This document shows positions 24,731-32,603 of a stretch of 39,734 bases of DNA, piece after piece. Source of the DNA: Candidatus Poseidoniaceae archaeon. Its GTDB lineage: Archaea; Thermoplasmatota; Poseidoniia; Poseidoniales; Poseidoniaceae. Location: contig JASLKC010000006.1 of assembly GCA_030747785.1 (NCBI GenBank), positions 1-39,734 on the forward strand, written 5' to 3'. The notes beneath the pieces were generated by a model that was given only the letters and a program-made list of their open reading frames with translations, had not been told where the DNA came from and did no database searches. Made by a program: the position numbers and the translations under genes. Numbering within the stretch: position 1 is the first letter of the stretch; each line of letters opens with the position of its first letter.

Positions 24731-27700
24731 TGATACGTTTGAATCGCTCGCAAACTTTGGGTTTGGATCTCGACCGCCATACCGCATTAGATGCTGGTGC
24801 TGGAACTGGGAAAACCACTGTGATGTCTTTGCGATATGTACAGCATTTATTGAGTTCTATTCAGAGAGCGACAAGAGTGTTACCTGCATCTCCAAGAACG
24901 CCATTACAGGGAATGGGGGCGATTCGTTGCCCAGCGCGTGAAAGAACTTCTTTGAAAGATTGGCAAGGCCTGCTGCCATCTGAAACCGTGGCAATTACCT
25001 TCACGAGGAAGGCTGCTGCTGAATTGAAAGGCAAGATTCGCGGTCTAATTTCCAATCTTAGAGCCCAGCCTCCAGTCTCCGGTGACGAAGATGGAATTCA
25101 CGACCCACGACTTTCAGACCAAGGAGATGTCGAGATGTTGTTATCATTAATCGATGACGCACCAATTTCAACGATCGATGCATTCCTATCTTCGATTACT
25201 GGGCCTTGGATTGGCTTGGTTAGCGAAGACCCCGCCGGTGAGCAGATGGAGGAAGAAGGCTCTATTCTTCTACGTGAAGAAGCGATTCGAACCGCATGGA
25301 GATTACAACGAGGAATGGATGGAATCGAAGCCGGAATGAGCGGTGATATCGAAGCATTCCTTGAGGCTAGAGACCGCTTAGCAGTACGATTAGGCGGACA
25401 GAGGAGCTCATCAGTAGTTGTTAGAGGCATGCTCAAACGTTCTCTATTTGTTGAGGAGGCACAACGTCGTCTTAGGCGCAGAGCAGAGGGTCGAGAAGTT
25501 ACAGTAGAGATTTTAGAGGAATTATTCACCGAGCCGGTAGAAGGAATTCTTGATGAGTTCTTCCCAGTATTCCATCAGGCTGTTCGAGCATGGGTAGATA
25601 CTTGGTTGGATGGAGGGGCGTCATTCGTTACATTGGGAGATGTACCCGAAGGTGTTACGCGCTATCGCTGGATAGAGCACCTTTGCTCTCTCCCTATGCC
25701 CGATAGTGAAATCATGCAATTGCAATGGGTTTGGCATGTCACTCATGCTATGTGCACTCCTACTAATGCAATCAAACAAGATTGCAAGGCTTTGACACGA
25801 GCTCGTCCCCCTAAGTCGAAGGGTTGGCCTTCTGGCGTGGCGACAAAGGGCGCAAATACCACTCTTTCAAATGATGTTAAGAATCTAATTTGCGCAAATG
25901 CTGAGGCTGCAGCTGAAGAGATTAGAGCATTGCTAGTTAGTAGCGAGGGTTTGTTGGTTCGCCGTCTTGGAAGAGCTTCGAATTTACTTTGTCCAGCATT
26001 GCCCGACCCAACTCCCGTACCCGACTCAATTGCTCATCCACCCCGAATTGGTATCGAAATTCCACAGTTGCCAAATCCCGCTGGGGCACGTTTAGAGAGT
26101 GAATTAGAACTCGAAGTAATGCGAGATCTATTCACCGTACATAATGGAGTTAGAGAGATATTATCGCGCCTCAAGACGCAGGACGGAGTACGTGACCACG
26201 ATGACATACATCGATTGGCAGAGGATTTGTTACTTGCGCGTTGTCCTAGCGTTTGCAGACGCTGGTATCCTACTTCAGTAATTGATGCACTAGATTCGAT
26301 GAATAGCGACCCTTGGTTAGATGACCATTTACATCGCGCAATAATAGCAGCCCAAGGCGAAGAGGAAGTTCTGCAGGACCTCGGTCGCCGAATTGAGATT
26401 CTAAGAGATATGAGGAGAAGATTCCGGGCTTTCATCATCGACGAATATCAAGATACTAATCCCCAGCATTTCCGACTTCTCGCAAGATTGTGGGGGCGAC
26501 GAAAACTCGAGGAGAGCGAGCTTGCAGCACCTGCAGGTGAATGGGATCCAACTATCTGTATTGTTGGTGATATGAAACAGTCGATATATCGGTTTAGACA
26601 AGCCGAAGTTACTGTGATGAGAACCGCGGTCGAATCTATTCGACGAATGAATGTTGAAGAGGGCATGATGGAACATCGATGTGCTGACTTACGCCGACCA
26701 GATGCTGCACGTGACCCAAGACCGATTCCTGGGAGTGGCGGCACAGGGTCGACTTTTACCACAGCCACTCTATTGGCCAGTGAAGATTCACAACGGGAAG
26801 AGTGGATTTCATTCAGTCTTGATGACGATGGCTCCACTCTATCCCCCGAGGCAATCGCTCGTAGAAGCGAGGGCCATATTGAGATGAGGACCAATTACCG
26901 AACCCTTCCACGTTTGATGCGAACGATGAATGGAATATTCAGTGATACTTTCGATTCCCGTCACCACCTCTTACCCGGGCCATGGCATGCAAATTCACAG
27001 GATTTGGAGCCCGGCAGAGAAGGGACTAGAACAGCGGCATTGGAATGGATTTTGCCTACGAGAGTTGGCTCTGAACCAAGGCCAATGGACCCTGAAGTAG
27101 CGATTGACCCGTTCTTACATGTGGGTTCAAGCGATAGGGACCTTGGTGCAGATATGTTGGCAAAGCGCCTATCCGCATTACTTGAAGGAGGCACTGCAAG
27201 AGTATGGTCGGCCGAAGATTCTCATTGGAGGAATGTCGATGAGGAGGCAGGACTAGTTCGCCCAGAAGACATCATGATCTTAGTTTCTTCAAGGGCAAGA
27301 ATTCCAGCATTAATACAAGCATTAGATGCACATGGTGTACCAGCGATGGCCGACCGTCAAGGAACTCTGCTCACACGACCAGCGATTCAACCTTTGATGG
27401 CATTACTCGACCTCTTTTGTAATCCAAATGACAAAAACGCAGCCCTCGATGTCGCTAGGTCATCCATTGTGGGAATGGATGATGGACAAATCAGTTTGAT
27501 GTTAAGGGAAGGAGATGGCAACTGGCTAAGCGAAATGGCACAAAGAGTGGAGTCAGTCCGCTTGACAAAGTTGTTGAATCGAATGGAGAGTCAGGTAGTG
27601 AATGGCGATATCGTTTCAGCGTTGACAACTGCGATTGATCACTCAGACCTACTCTATGCATATCCAAGAGAAAGCGACCGCCAAGACATCGAAAATTGGA

Positions 27701-29595
27701 TGGCTTTACGATTGCGAATCGCAGGCCAAGTCGGCGATGATTCCGCTTCGATTTTATCTCGATTAAAGAGACTGAAAGCCCTTGGTGCTGAAGGCCCTTC
27801 GAGTGCTTGTGAGACTGTCGGGGGAGCGGTTAAAATTATGACAATACACTCTGCTAAAGGACTCGAATCACCAGTCGTTGTACTCTTTGATTTGTTCGCT
27901 ACGGGTTCAAGAGATGCACAGTTTTCTTCGCGAGACAATGTTCTGGTAACCACTGATATTATCGCTGGAAGAATACAACCTTGGCCAAATTCAGTAAAGC
28001 CGAATAGCGGTTTGTGGGAACTCGCTCATCTGATGGATGATGGTCAACAAAGAGCTGAGCGAAGACGCCAATTCTATGTTGCACTTACCAGAGCTGAAAG
28101 CCGCTTGATTCTCGTTGGTACCCCCAGCCGAGGTGCTACATCAGCAAGTGACGGTAGTATCTCAGTCCAGAGAGGAGAAGGTAGGCAGAATATGGGTCAA
28201 ATGTTCCTCGATGGTTTGGCCGCGATGTCATTGGAGGCTGGAACAGAGGATTCATGTTGGTCACAAGGAGGACTCGACCAGTCTGGAGCAGTTCTCAGCC
28301 TTGACCCAGGTGCACTATTACTCGATGCAGGAATTGGCGAAGAAGGTGTGGCTGGAATTACGATTTTCCACCATCCCGATTGCTTTAGTACCCAAATTAG
28401 AACATCTCCTCTAAATCGATGGCGTCAGCGATTAGAATTAACGGAATTAGCGACTTCAGCCACACCACAGACCGCACAGCGTACCCTCACTCATTCGATT
28501 TCACTAACATCTCACAGTCTTGACACAGCGAACTCCTGTCGCCGCCGACATTGGTTGAGCACACGTCTTAATTGGAATTCTGAGCGCTTTGATTTGGTAA
28601 GGGAGTCCAGGGGGACAGATTACTGGCCGAGCGCTACAGAATTCGGCAGTTTATTCCACCGATTACTCGAAATTGGCCTTCCCAACCCCGGTTCTGATTC
28701 AAGCGTCGGACTGGATACTACGTGGTGCGGCACTCAACCAGATCTTTTGATGGATGACAATACGATGGGAGAAGTACTCGCCCAATCTAGCATCATCGAT
28801 GAAGAAGCATTAGAGAGAGTAAAATTACGATTATTACATCTTGCTAAATTGACTCGTAATGGCGCCTTAGGTCGATTGACCCGAGGCGAGGAATTCGATG
28901 GAATGACAGTCGAAGGTTTGAGAACCGAATTACCATTCCACATCATTCATTCAACCAATGCAGGACCTATTTCACGTGGCATATGGAGTCCCGATGGAAT
29001 CCTAGAGCGAGCAATCGTTGAGACCGTCGAGACGATTTTCGATGGTAGAGCCGATTTGGTATTGGCGCTAAGGGATAATGAGGGCAAAGGATGGTTACAG
29101 GTTGTCGATGCAAAAACCAGTGGATGTCTTAACGGATTTAACCCAGTAAGTCCGCTTGAAGGAACAGAGCTTCAACTCGTTGGAGAGGAGAGTTCTCCTC
29201 ATCCTACAACCCCGGCAGAAGAAGAAATTCTGTACAAACACCGATTGCAACTCGCTCTGTATTGTCTTGCCCTTGAGATGGGCGAGTCGACCAAACCAAG
29301 CGACCAAAGACGAGAGATTCTGCCGCCTGCGATATTGGTGGGCGCAAGTGGTCGAATGATTCGTTTAACCGATACAGAATTCGATGCGGCCAAAACCCAA
29401 CTCCTAGAATTACTAGATTGGATGGGTCGAACTTCTGCTGAAGGCGAGGGGGCAACTCCACCTTCTCGTTTGCCTATGGCCGAATCTGAGCCATGTAGAA
29501 GTTGTCCATTCAATGCTGGACACATCAAATTGTGCGGTCCTGAAGGGACCCCACTCGGCCCAGCATCGCAAGAGTCCCAGGAAATTCACCCTTAG
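24730..29595 (+). CDS. addA: AddA-like UvrD/RecB-family helicase-nuclease with Fe-S signature
   Basis: A 1621-residue superfamily 1A helicase fused to a RecB-family nuclease. Helicase motifs are Walker A GAGTGKTT at 23-30, motif Ia AITFTRKAAAELKGKI, Walker B FIIDEYQDTNPQ near 567, motif III VGDMKQSIYRFRQAE, motif IV region EMRTNYRTLPRLM, motif V VKIMTIHSAKGLE near 1035 and motif VI RRQFYVALTRAESRL near 1113. Nuclease residues are GRADLV (D1442) and VVDAKT (D1460, K1462), then LQLALYCLALEM. Four cysteines, C1270, C1589, C1592 and C1602, look like an iron-sulfur staple, which AddA normally lacks. It is longer than typical AddA (about 1230). The 3' end overlaps the convergent methyltransferase by 71 bases. 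Confidence 0.87.
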   Translation: MIRLNRSQTLGLDLDRHTALDAGAGTGKTTVMSLRYVQHLLSSIQRATRVLPASPRTPLQGMGAIRCPARERTSLKDWQGLLPSETVAITFTRKAAAELKGKIRGLISNLRAQPPVSGDEDGIHDPRLSDQGDVEMLLSLIDDAPISTIDAFLSSITGPWIGLVSEDPAGEQMEEEGSILLREEAIRTAWRLQRGMDGIEAGMSGDIEAFLEARDRLAVRLGGQRSSSVVVRGMLKRSLFVEEAQRRLRRRAEGREVTVEILEELFTEPVEGILDEFFPVFHQAVRAWVDTWLDGGASFVTLGDVPEGVTRYRWIEHLCSLPMPDSEIMQLQWVWHVTHAMCTPTNAIKQDCKALTRARPPKSKGWPSGVATKGANTTLSNDVKNLICANAEAAAEEIRALLVSSEGLLVRRLGRASNLLCPALPDPTPVPDSIAHPPRIGIEIPQLPNPAGARLESELELEVMRDLFTVHNGVREILSRLKTQDGVRDHDDIHRLAEDLLLARCPSVCRRWYPTSVIDALDSMNSDPWLDDHLHRAIIAAQGEEEVLQDLGRRIEILRDMRRRFRAFIIDEYQDTNPQHFRLLARLWGRRKLEESELAAPAGEWDPTICIVGDMKQSIYRFRQAEVTVMRTAVESIRRMNVEEGMMEHRCADLRRPDAARDPRPIPGSGGTGSTFTTATLLASEDSQREEWISFSLDDDGSTLSPEAIARRSEGHIEMRTNYRTLPRLMRTMNGIFSDTFDSRHHLLPGPWHANSQDLEPGREGTRTAALEWILPTRVGSEPRPMDPEVAIDPFLHVGSSDRDLGADMLAKRLSALLEGGTARVWSAEDSHWRNVDEEAGLVRPEDIMILVSSRARIPALIQALDAHGVPAMADRQGTLLTRPAIQPLMALLDLFCNPNDKNAALDVARSSIVGMDDGQISLMLREGDGNWLSEMAQRVESVRLTKLLNRMESQVVNGDIVSALTTAIDHSDLLYAYPRESDRQDIENWMALRLRIAGQVGDDSASILSRLKRLKALGAEGPSSACETVGGAVKIMTIHSAKGLESPVVVLFDLFATGSRDAQFSSRDNVLVTTDIIAGRIQPWPNSVKPNSGLWELAHLMDDGQQRAERRRQFYVALTRAESRLILVGTPSRGATSASDGSISVQRGEGRQNMGQMFLDGLAAMSLEAGTEDSCWSQGGLDQSGAVLSLDPGALLLDAGIGEEGVAGITIFHHPDCFSTQIRTSPLNRWRQRLELTELATSATPQTAQRTLTHSISLTSHSLDTANSCRRRHWLSTRLNWNSERFDLVRESRGTDYWPSATEFGSLFHRLLEIGLPNPGSDSSVGLDTTWCGTQPDLLMDDNTMGEVLAQSSIIDEEALERVKLRLLHLAKLTRNGALGRLTRGEEFDGMTVEGLRTELPFHIIHSTNAGPISRGIWSPDGILERAIVETVETIFDGRADLVLALRDNEGKGWLQVVDAKTSGCLNGFNPVSPLEGTELQLVGEESSPHPTTPAEEEILYKHRLQLALYCLALEMGESTKPSDQRREILPPAILVGASGRMIRLTDTEFDAAKTQLLELLDWMGRTSAEGEGATPPSRLPMAESEPCRSCPFNAGHIKLCGPEGTPLGPASQESQEIHP

Positions 29596-30154
29596 GGGCC
29601 GCTTGCCATATTTTGACTTCAGTAAATCCAGCATCTACCATGGCCTCTTGCCATTGAGATTTTGAAAGAGTAGTCATGTGAACGCCTACATGTTCAGGCC
29701 AACCTAGACTGTCCTTATTTTCACGATAATGATCGACCCCAGCAACGAGTAATCCACCCTCTGTTAACCATTCATCATGGATTGTTTTGAGCATAGAGGC
29801 AGGGTTGTGGAGATAGTAGAGAAATTCCATCGAATGAACCAAATCAAATTTTCTCGCTGGTGACCAATCGGGTAACATAGCGTGAGTATAGGTGCTATTA
29901 TCATCGATTGAATTAGCTTTAGCAATCATCTCAATCGCTCCATCAACACCTTCTGTATGCCCCGCTCCCATTTCCTTGAGTAATCGGACTACCCAGCCAT
30001 TACCACATCCGAGGTCGATTGCACTAAACCCGTTTTCAAGCATTGGAATAACCTCGTCAAGCATCTCGGAAACCGAGGGAGCATGACCTATTTCCATGCC
30101 GCTATCCTTGCCCTTAAGCGCCCATTCGGAGAAGACCTCAGTCGCATGACGCAT
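29525..30154 (-). CDS. Class I SAM-dependent methyltransferase
   Basis: A 209-residue Rossmann-fold methyltransferase. Motif I is AIDLGCGNGWVVRLL, the acidic ribose-binding residue is in TEGVDGAIEMI, motif II region is FDLVHSMEFLYYL, and motif III-like LTEGGLLVAGV precedes a C-terminal strand-rich end (DAGFTEVKIW). The substrate is not apparent; LVHSMEFLYYLHNP is common in small-molecule methyltransferases. ATG 30154 is chosen because a TATA-like element centred 26 bases upstream would give a leaderless message; TTG 30184 extends the frame. The last 71 bases overlap the end of the addA-like gene on the other strand, so the two proteins' C-termini are encoded by the same DNA. Confidence 0.85.
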   Translation of the reverse strand: MRHATEVFSEWALKGKDSGMEIGHAPSVSEMLDEVIPMLENGFSAIDLGCGNGWVVRLLKEMGAGHTEGVDGAIEMIAKANSIDDNSTYTHAMLPDWSPARKFDLVHSMEFLYYLHNPASMLKTIHDEWLTEGGLLVAGVDHYRENKDSLGWPEHVGVHMTTLSKSQWQEAMVDAGFTEVKIWQAAPKGEFPGTLAMLGRVGSLQDRTI

Positions 30155-30174
30155 ATCACTACGCTTCTCCGTCT

Positions 30175-30186
30175 GGTCTATCAACC
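30175..30186. promoter_or_regulatory. Shared bidirectional TATA-like element for two divergent, probably leaderless genes
   Basis: GGTCTATCAACC sits with its centre (30180.5) 25.5 bases from the plus-strand ATG at 30206 and 26.5 bases from the minus-strand ATG at 30154. Archaeal TATA boxes lie about 26 bases before the transcription start, so both messages would begin at their start codons. Neither start has a good Shine-Dalgarno at normal spacing, which fits. Confidence 0.45.
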
Positions 30187-30205
30187 ATGTCGACTACGGG
30201 GCTCC

Positions 30206-31624
30206 ATGGCAGTCGACGCAGATAGCCTATCGAGCCATGTCGAAGACAAATGGGAGTCCGACATAGTTGACTCACTTTCGGAATATATCCGTATCCCTGC
30301 ACTTTCTCCTGCCTTCGACCCAGATTGGGAAGCGAATGGGCATATTGAGGCTGCAGTAGAGCACATCGCCTCATGGTGCGCTGCTCAGGATATCGAAGGA
30401 TTAGTCGTCGAGATTAATCGCCTTCCGGGATTAACTCCACTGATTTACATGGAAGTTCCAGGTCAAATCGATGAGAATGTTCTACTCTACCAGCATTTGG
30501 ACAAGCAACCCGAGTTTGTAGGGTGGCACGAAGGCCTCGGACCATGGGAACCTGTAAGGCGAGGCGACAAATTGTATGGCCGAGGAGGAGCCGATGATGG
30601 ATATGGTGCATATGCATCCCTTACAGCAATCAAAGGTCTTCAATTACAAGGAATACCTCATGCAAATTTGAAATTAATCGTTGAAGCATCTGAAGAATCA
30701 GGTTCACCAGACTTACCTGCTCATCTCGATAGCCTAGCCGACAGAATTGGAACTCCTTCGCTCGTAGTTTGTCTCGACAGCGGCGCAGGAGATTGGGACC
30801 ACCTCTGGCTAACCACTTCACTACGTGGGGTAATTGTGGGCACTCTCGACGTTGCAGTATCCAGCGCAGGAGTACATTCTGGTGATGCAGGTGGCATCAT
30901 CCCCTCATCGTTTAGAATCGCAAGGAACCTCCTCGACAGAATTTCAGATTCTGAAACAGGATTGATCACTCTCCCAGAGTTATGGGTTGAGATCCCAGAG
31001 GAGAGAGTCGAGCAAGCATCGAAGGCCGCACTTATTCTTGGAGATGAAGTTCATTCACAGTTCCCATTCTTAGAGGGCGTTTCCCCCAATAATGACGACC
31101 TTACGGAACTCATTCTCAACCGTACTTGGAGGCCGGCTTTAGAAATCGTTGGAATGGATGGAGTTCCTACTTGTGCAATGGGAGGAAATGTTCTGAGAAC
31201 CAATACTACACTCAAGCTTTCAATTCGTATTCCCGCTGGAGTAGATTGCAATATAGCAAGCGATTTAATCGAACAAACTCTAACTCGTAATCCCCCTCAA
31301 GGTGCACATGTGAAATTCAATTTAGAACATCCTGCAGATGGTTTCCATGCCAATCCATTGTCAGAGTGGATTTCCTCTGCACTCGATGATGCTTCAAATG
31401 CACACTTTGGAGCGCCTGTCCAGTACATGGGCGAAGGCGGAACAATTCCATTCATGCCAATGTTGCAAGATCAATTCCCCTCATCCGAGTTCATGATAAC
31501 CGGAATTCTCGGGCCAGAATCGAATGCCCACGGCCCTAATGAGTTCACTCACATACCTTGTGCAAAGGCGATTACTTGCTGTGTTGCACAGGTACTTGCT
31601 GCCCATGGTGAACATCATGGGTGA
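30206..31624 (+). CDS. M20-family metallopeptidase (dipeptidase-like)
   Basis: A 472-residue zinc peptidase of the M20 family. Metal and catalytic motifs are all present: LLYQHLDKQPEF (first His and Asp), GRGGADDGYGAYASL (bridging Asp), EASEESGSPDL (general-base Glu and metal Glu), VCLDSGAGDWDHL (metal Asp) and the late His in ESNAHGPNEFTHI. The central lid domain is recognisable at VDVAVSSAGVHSGDAGG with the His typical of the dimerisation-domain active-site contribution. The order fits carnosinase-like dipeptidases, probably cytoplasmic as no signal peptide is seen. The frame is open from 30083, but ATG 30206 is the sensible start. A hairpin begins directly after the stop. Confidence 0.92.
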   Translation: MAVDADSLSSHVEDKWESDIVDSLSEYIRIPALSPAFDPDWEANGHIEAAVEHIASWCAAQDIEGLVVEINRLPGLTPLIYMEVPGQIDENVLLYQHLDKQPEFVGWHEGLGPWEPVRRGDKLYGRGGADDGYGAYASLTAIKGLQLQGIPHANLKLIVEASEESGSPDLPAHLDSLADRIGTPSLVVCLDSGAGDWDHLWLTTSLRGVIVGTLDVAVSSAGVHSGDAGGIIPSSFRIARNLLDRISDSETGLITLPELWVEIPEERVEQASKAALILGDEVHSQFPFLEGVSPNNDDLTELILNRTWRPALEIVGMDGVPTCAMGGNVLRTNTTLKLSIRIPAGVDCNIASDLIEQTLTRNPPQGAHVKFNLEHPADGFHANPLSEWISSALDDASNAHFGAPVQYMGEGGTIPFMPMLQDQFPSSEFMITGILGPESNAHGPNEFTHIPCAKAITCCVAQVLAAHGEHHG

Positions 31625-31639
31625 ACCACCTTCGGTGGT
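31625..31639 (+). other. Hairpin immediately after the M20 peptidase stop
   Basis: ACCACC-TTC-GGTGGT is a perfect 6-bp stem starting at the base after the stop codon. No T-run follows, so it may protect the 3' end of the peptidase message or mark a processing site, not terminate on its own. Confidence 0.45.
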
Positions 31640-31657
31640 GTACCCCTCACCATCGGC

Positions 31658-31712
31658 TTGATATGTGGGACAGAGGTGGGTAGTTGTGAAGGCGTAGCCT
31701 TCGGTGAGTAAG
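31658..31712 (+). promoter_or_regulatory. Promoter and short hairpin leader of the coiled-coil gene
   Basis: TTGATATG (31658-31665) is TATA-like, with its centre 26.5 bases before GAAGGC-GTA-GCCTTC (31688-31702), a perfect 6-bp hairpin. GGTG (31703-31706) follows directly as the ribosome-binding site and the ATG is at 31713. A start at 31688 would give a 25-base leader. Confidence 0.5.
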
Positions 31713-32594
31713 ATGTCCGAGAACGGTACCATCACGCCAGAAACCCAGATTAAGGACCTCACAGAGCGACTTGAGTCGGAAACAGAGCGTCTTCTCAAGC
31801 TCTATGCTGCATATGAGCAGCAAGAGAAAGAACTCCTCGACACCAAGGCTGAGGTAGAAGTTCTTGAGAAGGAAATCGTCGACCGAGAAATCGAGAAAGA
31901 AGGTCTTCAAGCCCTTCTTGCTGAGAAAGATGCTCGAATGAGAGATATCGAACTCAAGGCTAGCAAGACCGGAAAGCAGGTCGAGCACCTTGAACCTGAA
32001 CTCCAGAAGATGGAAGAAAAGTTTGCACGTGAGAAAGATCGACTCGGCAAGGTTTTCTCAATCGCAGAAGAACTCGATAACGACTTGCGACTCGCAGTGG
32101 TTGAACTTCAGTCCCGTGACGGGTGGTATATGGAACACATGTCACTCTTTGAGGATCTCAATAAGGCAATCAAGTTGCGTTATGAGATGATTGAAAAGGC
32201 AGTCGAAGCAGAGCGTGAATCCCAGCACATGAACCGTGCAATCACCGACCGTATGGATGAATTAGTCGAAGCAAGAGCTGCTGAGATGACCCTCGAAGAG
32301 GCTTCAGAAATCGATGCTACTGAATCCGCTTCTGTTGCCGAGGCAACCGAAGAGGCTGGCGATGATGGCGATGAGGAGGATGACGAGTGGAAGTGGTCCG
32401 AAAGCGTACTCGAAGGAGTCATGAGTAAGAACGGAATCACCGACCGAGACGCCTTTATCGAATTTGCAAAATTATACGATATGGATGGCAACCGCTACCT
32501 CAAGGGAAGTGAACTTGGAGCAGCAGCGGCCGAATTTATCGCACAAAATCAATCCGAGGAATCATCTGCAGAAGATACTTCGGAAGACCAGTGA
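31713..32594 (+). CDS. Coiled-coil protein with C-terminal EF-hand-like loop
   Basis: I do not recognise a named family. The 293-residue protein has a long heptad-rich coiled coil over residues of about 10-105 (ERLESETERLLKLYAAYEQQ onward), a second helical part to about 195, then a very acidic low-complexity linker (AGDDGDEEDDEWKW) and a small helical domain. The loop DMDGNRYLKGSE fits a canonical EF-hand calcium loop with D, D, N, Y, K and E at positions 1, 3, 5, 7, 9 and 12. It has no signal peptide or membrane helix, so it is likely cytoplasmic and perhaps a scaffold. ATG 31713 follows GGTG; GTG 31704 is an unlikely longer start. The next gene begins nine bases after its stop. Confidence 0.75.
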   Translation: MSENGTITPETQIKDLTERLESETERLLKLYAAYEQQEKELLDTKAEVEVLEKEIVDREIEKEGLQALLAEKDARMRDIELKASKTGKQVEHLEPELQKMEEKFAREKDRLGKVFSIAEELDNDLRLAVVELQSRDGWYMEHMSLFEDLNKAIKLRYEMIEKAVEAERESQHMNRAITDRMDELVEARAAEMTLEEASEIDATESASVAEATEEAGDDGDEEDDEWKWSESVLEGVMSKNGITDRDAFIEFAKLYDMDGNRYLKGSELGAAAAEFIAQNQSEESSAEDTSEDQ

Positions 32595-32603
32595 GGTGAG
32601 AAC

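Noticed and set aside
24720-24740. Possible frameshift splitting one giant helicase-nuclease gene
   Set aside because: The first frame ends after a complete Fe-S nuclease domain and the second starts with a normal helicase N-terminus, so these are two subunits, not one broken gene.
24495-24941. Plus-strand frame spanning the addB/addA junction
   Set aside because: It is out of frame with both real genes, whose motifs continue through the region on either side of the TGATG overlap.
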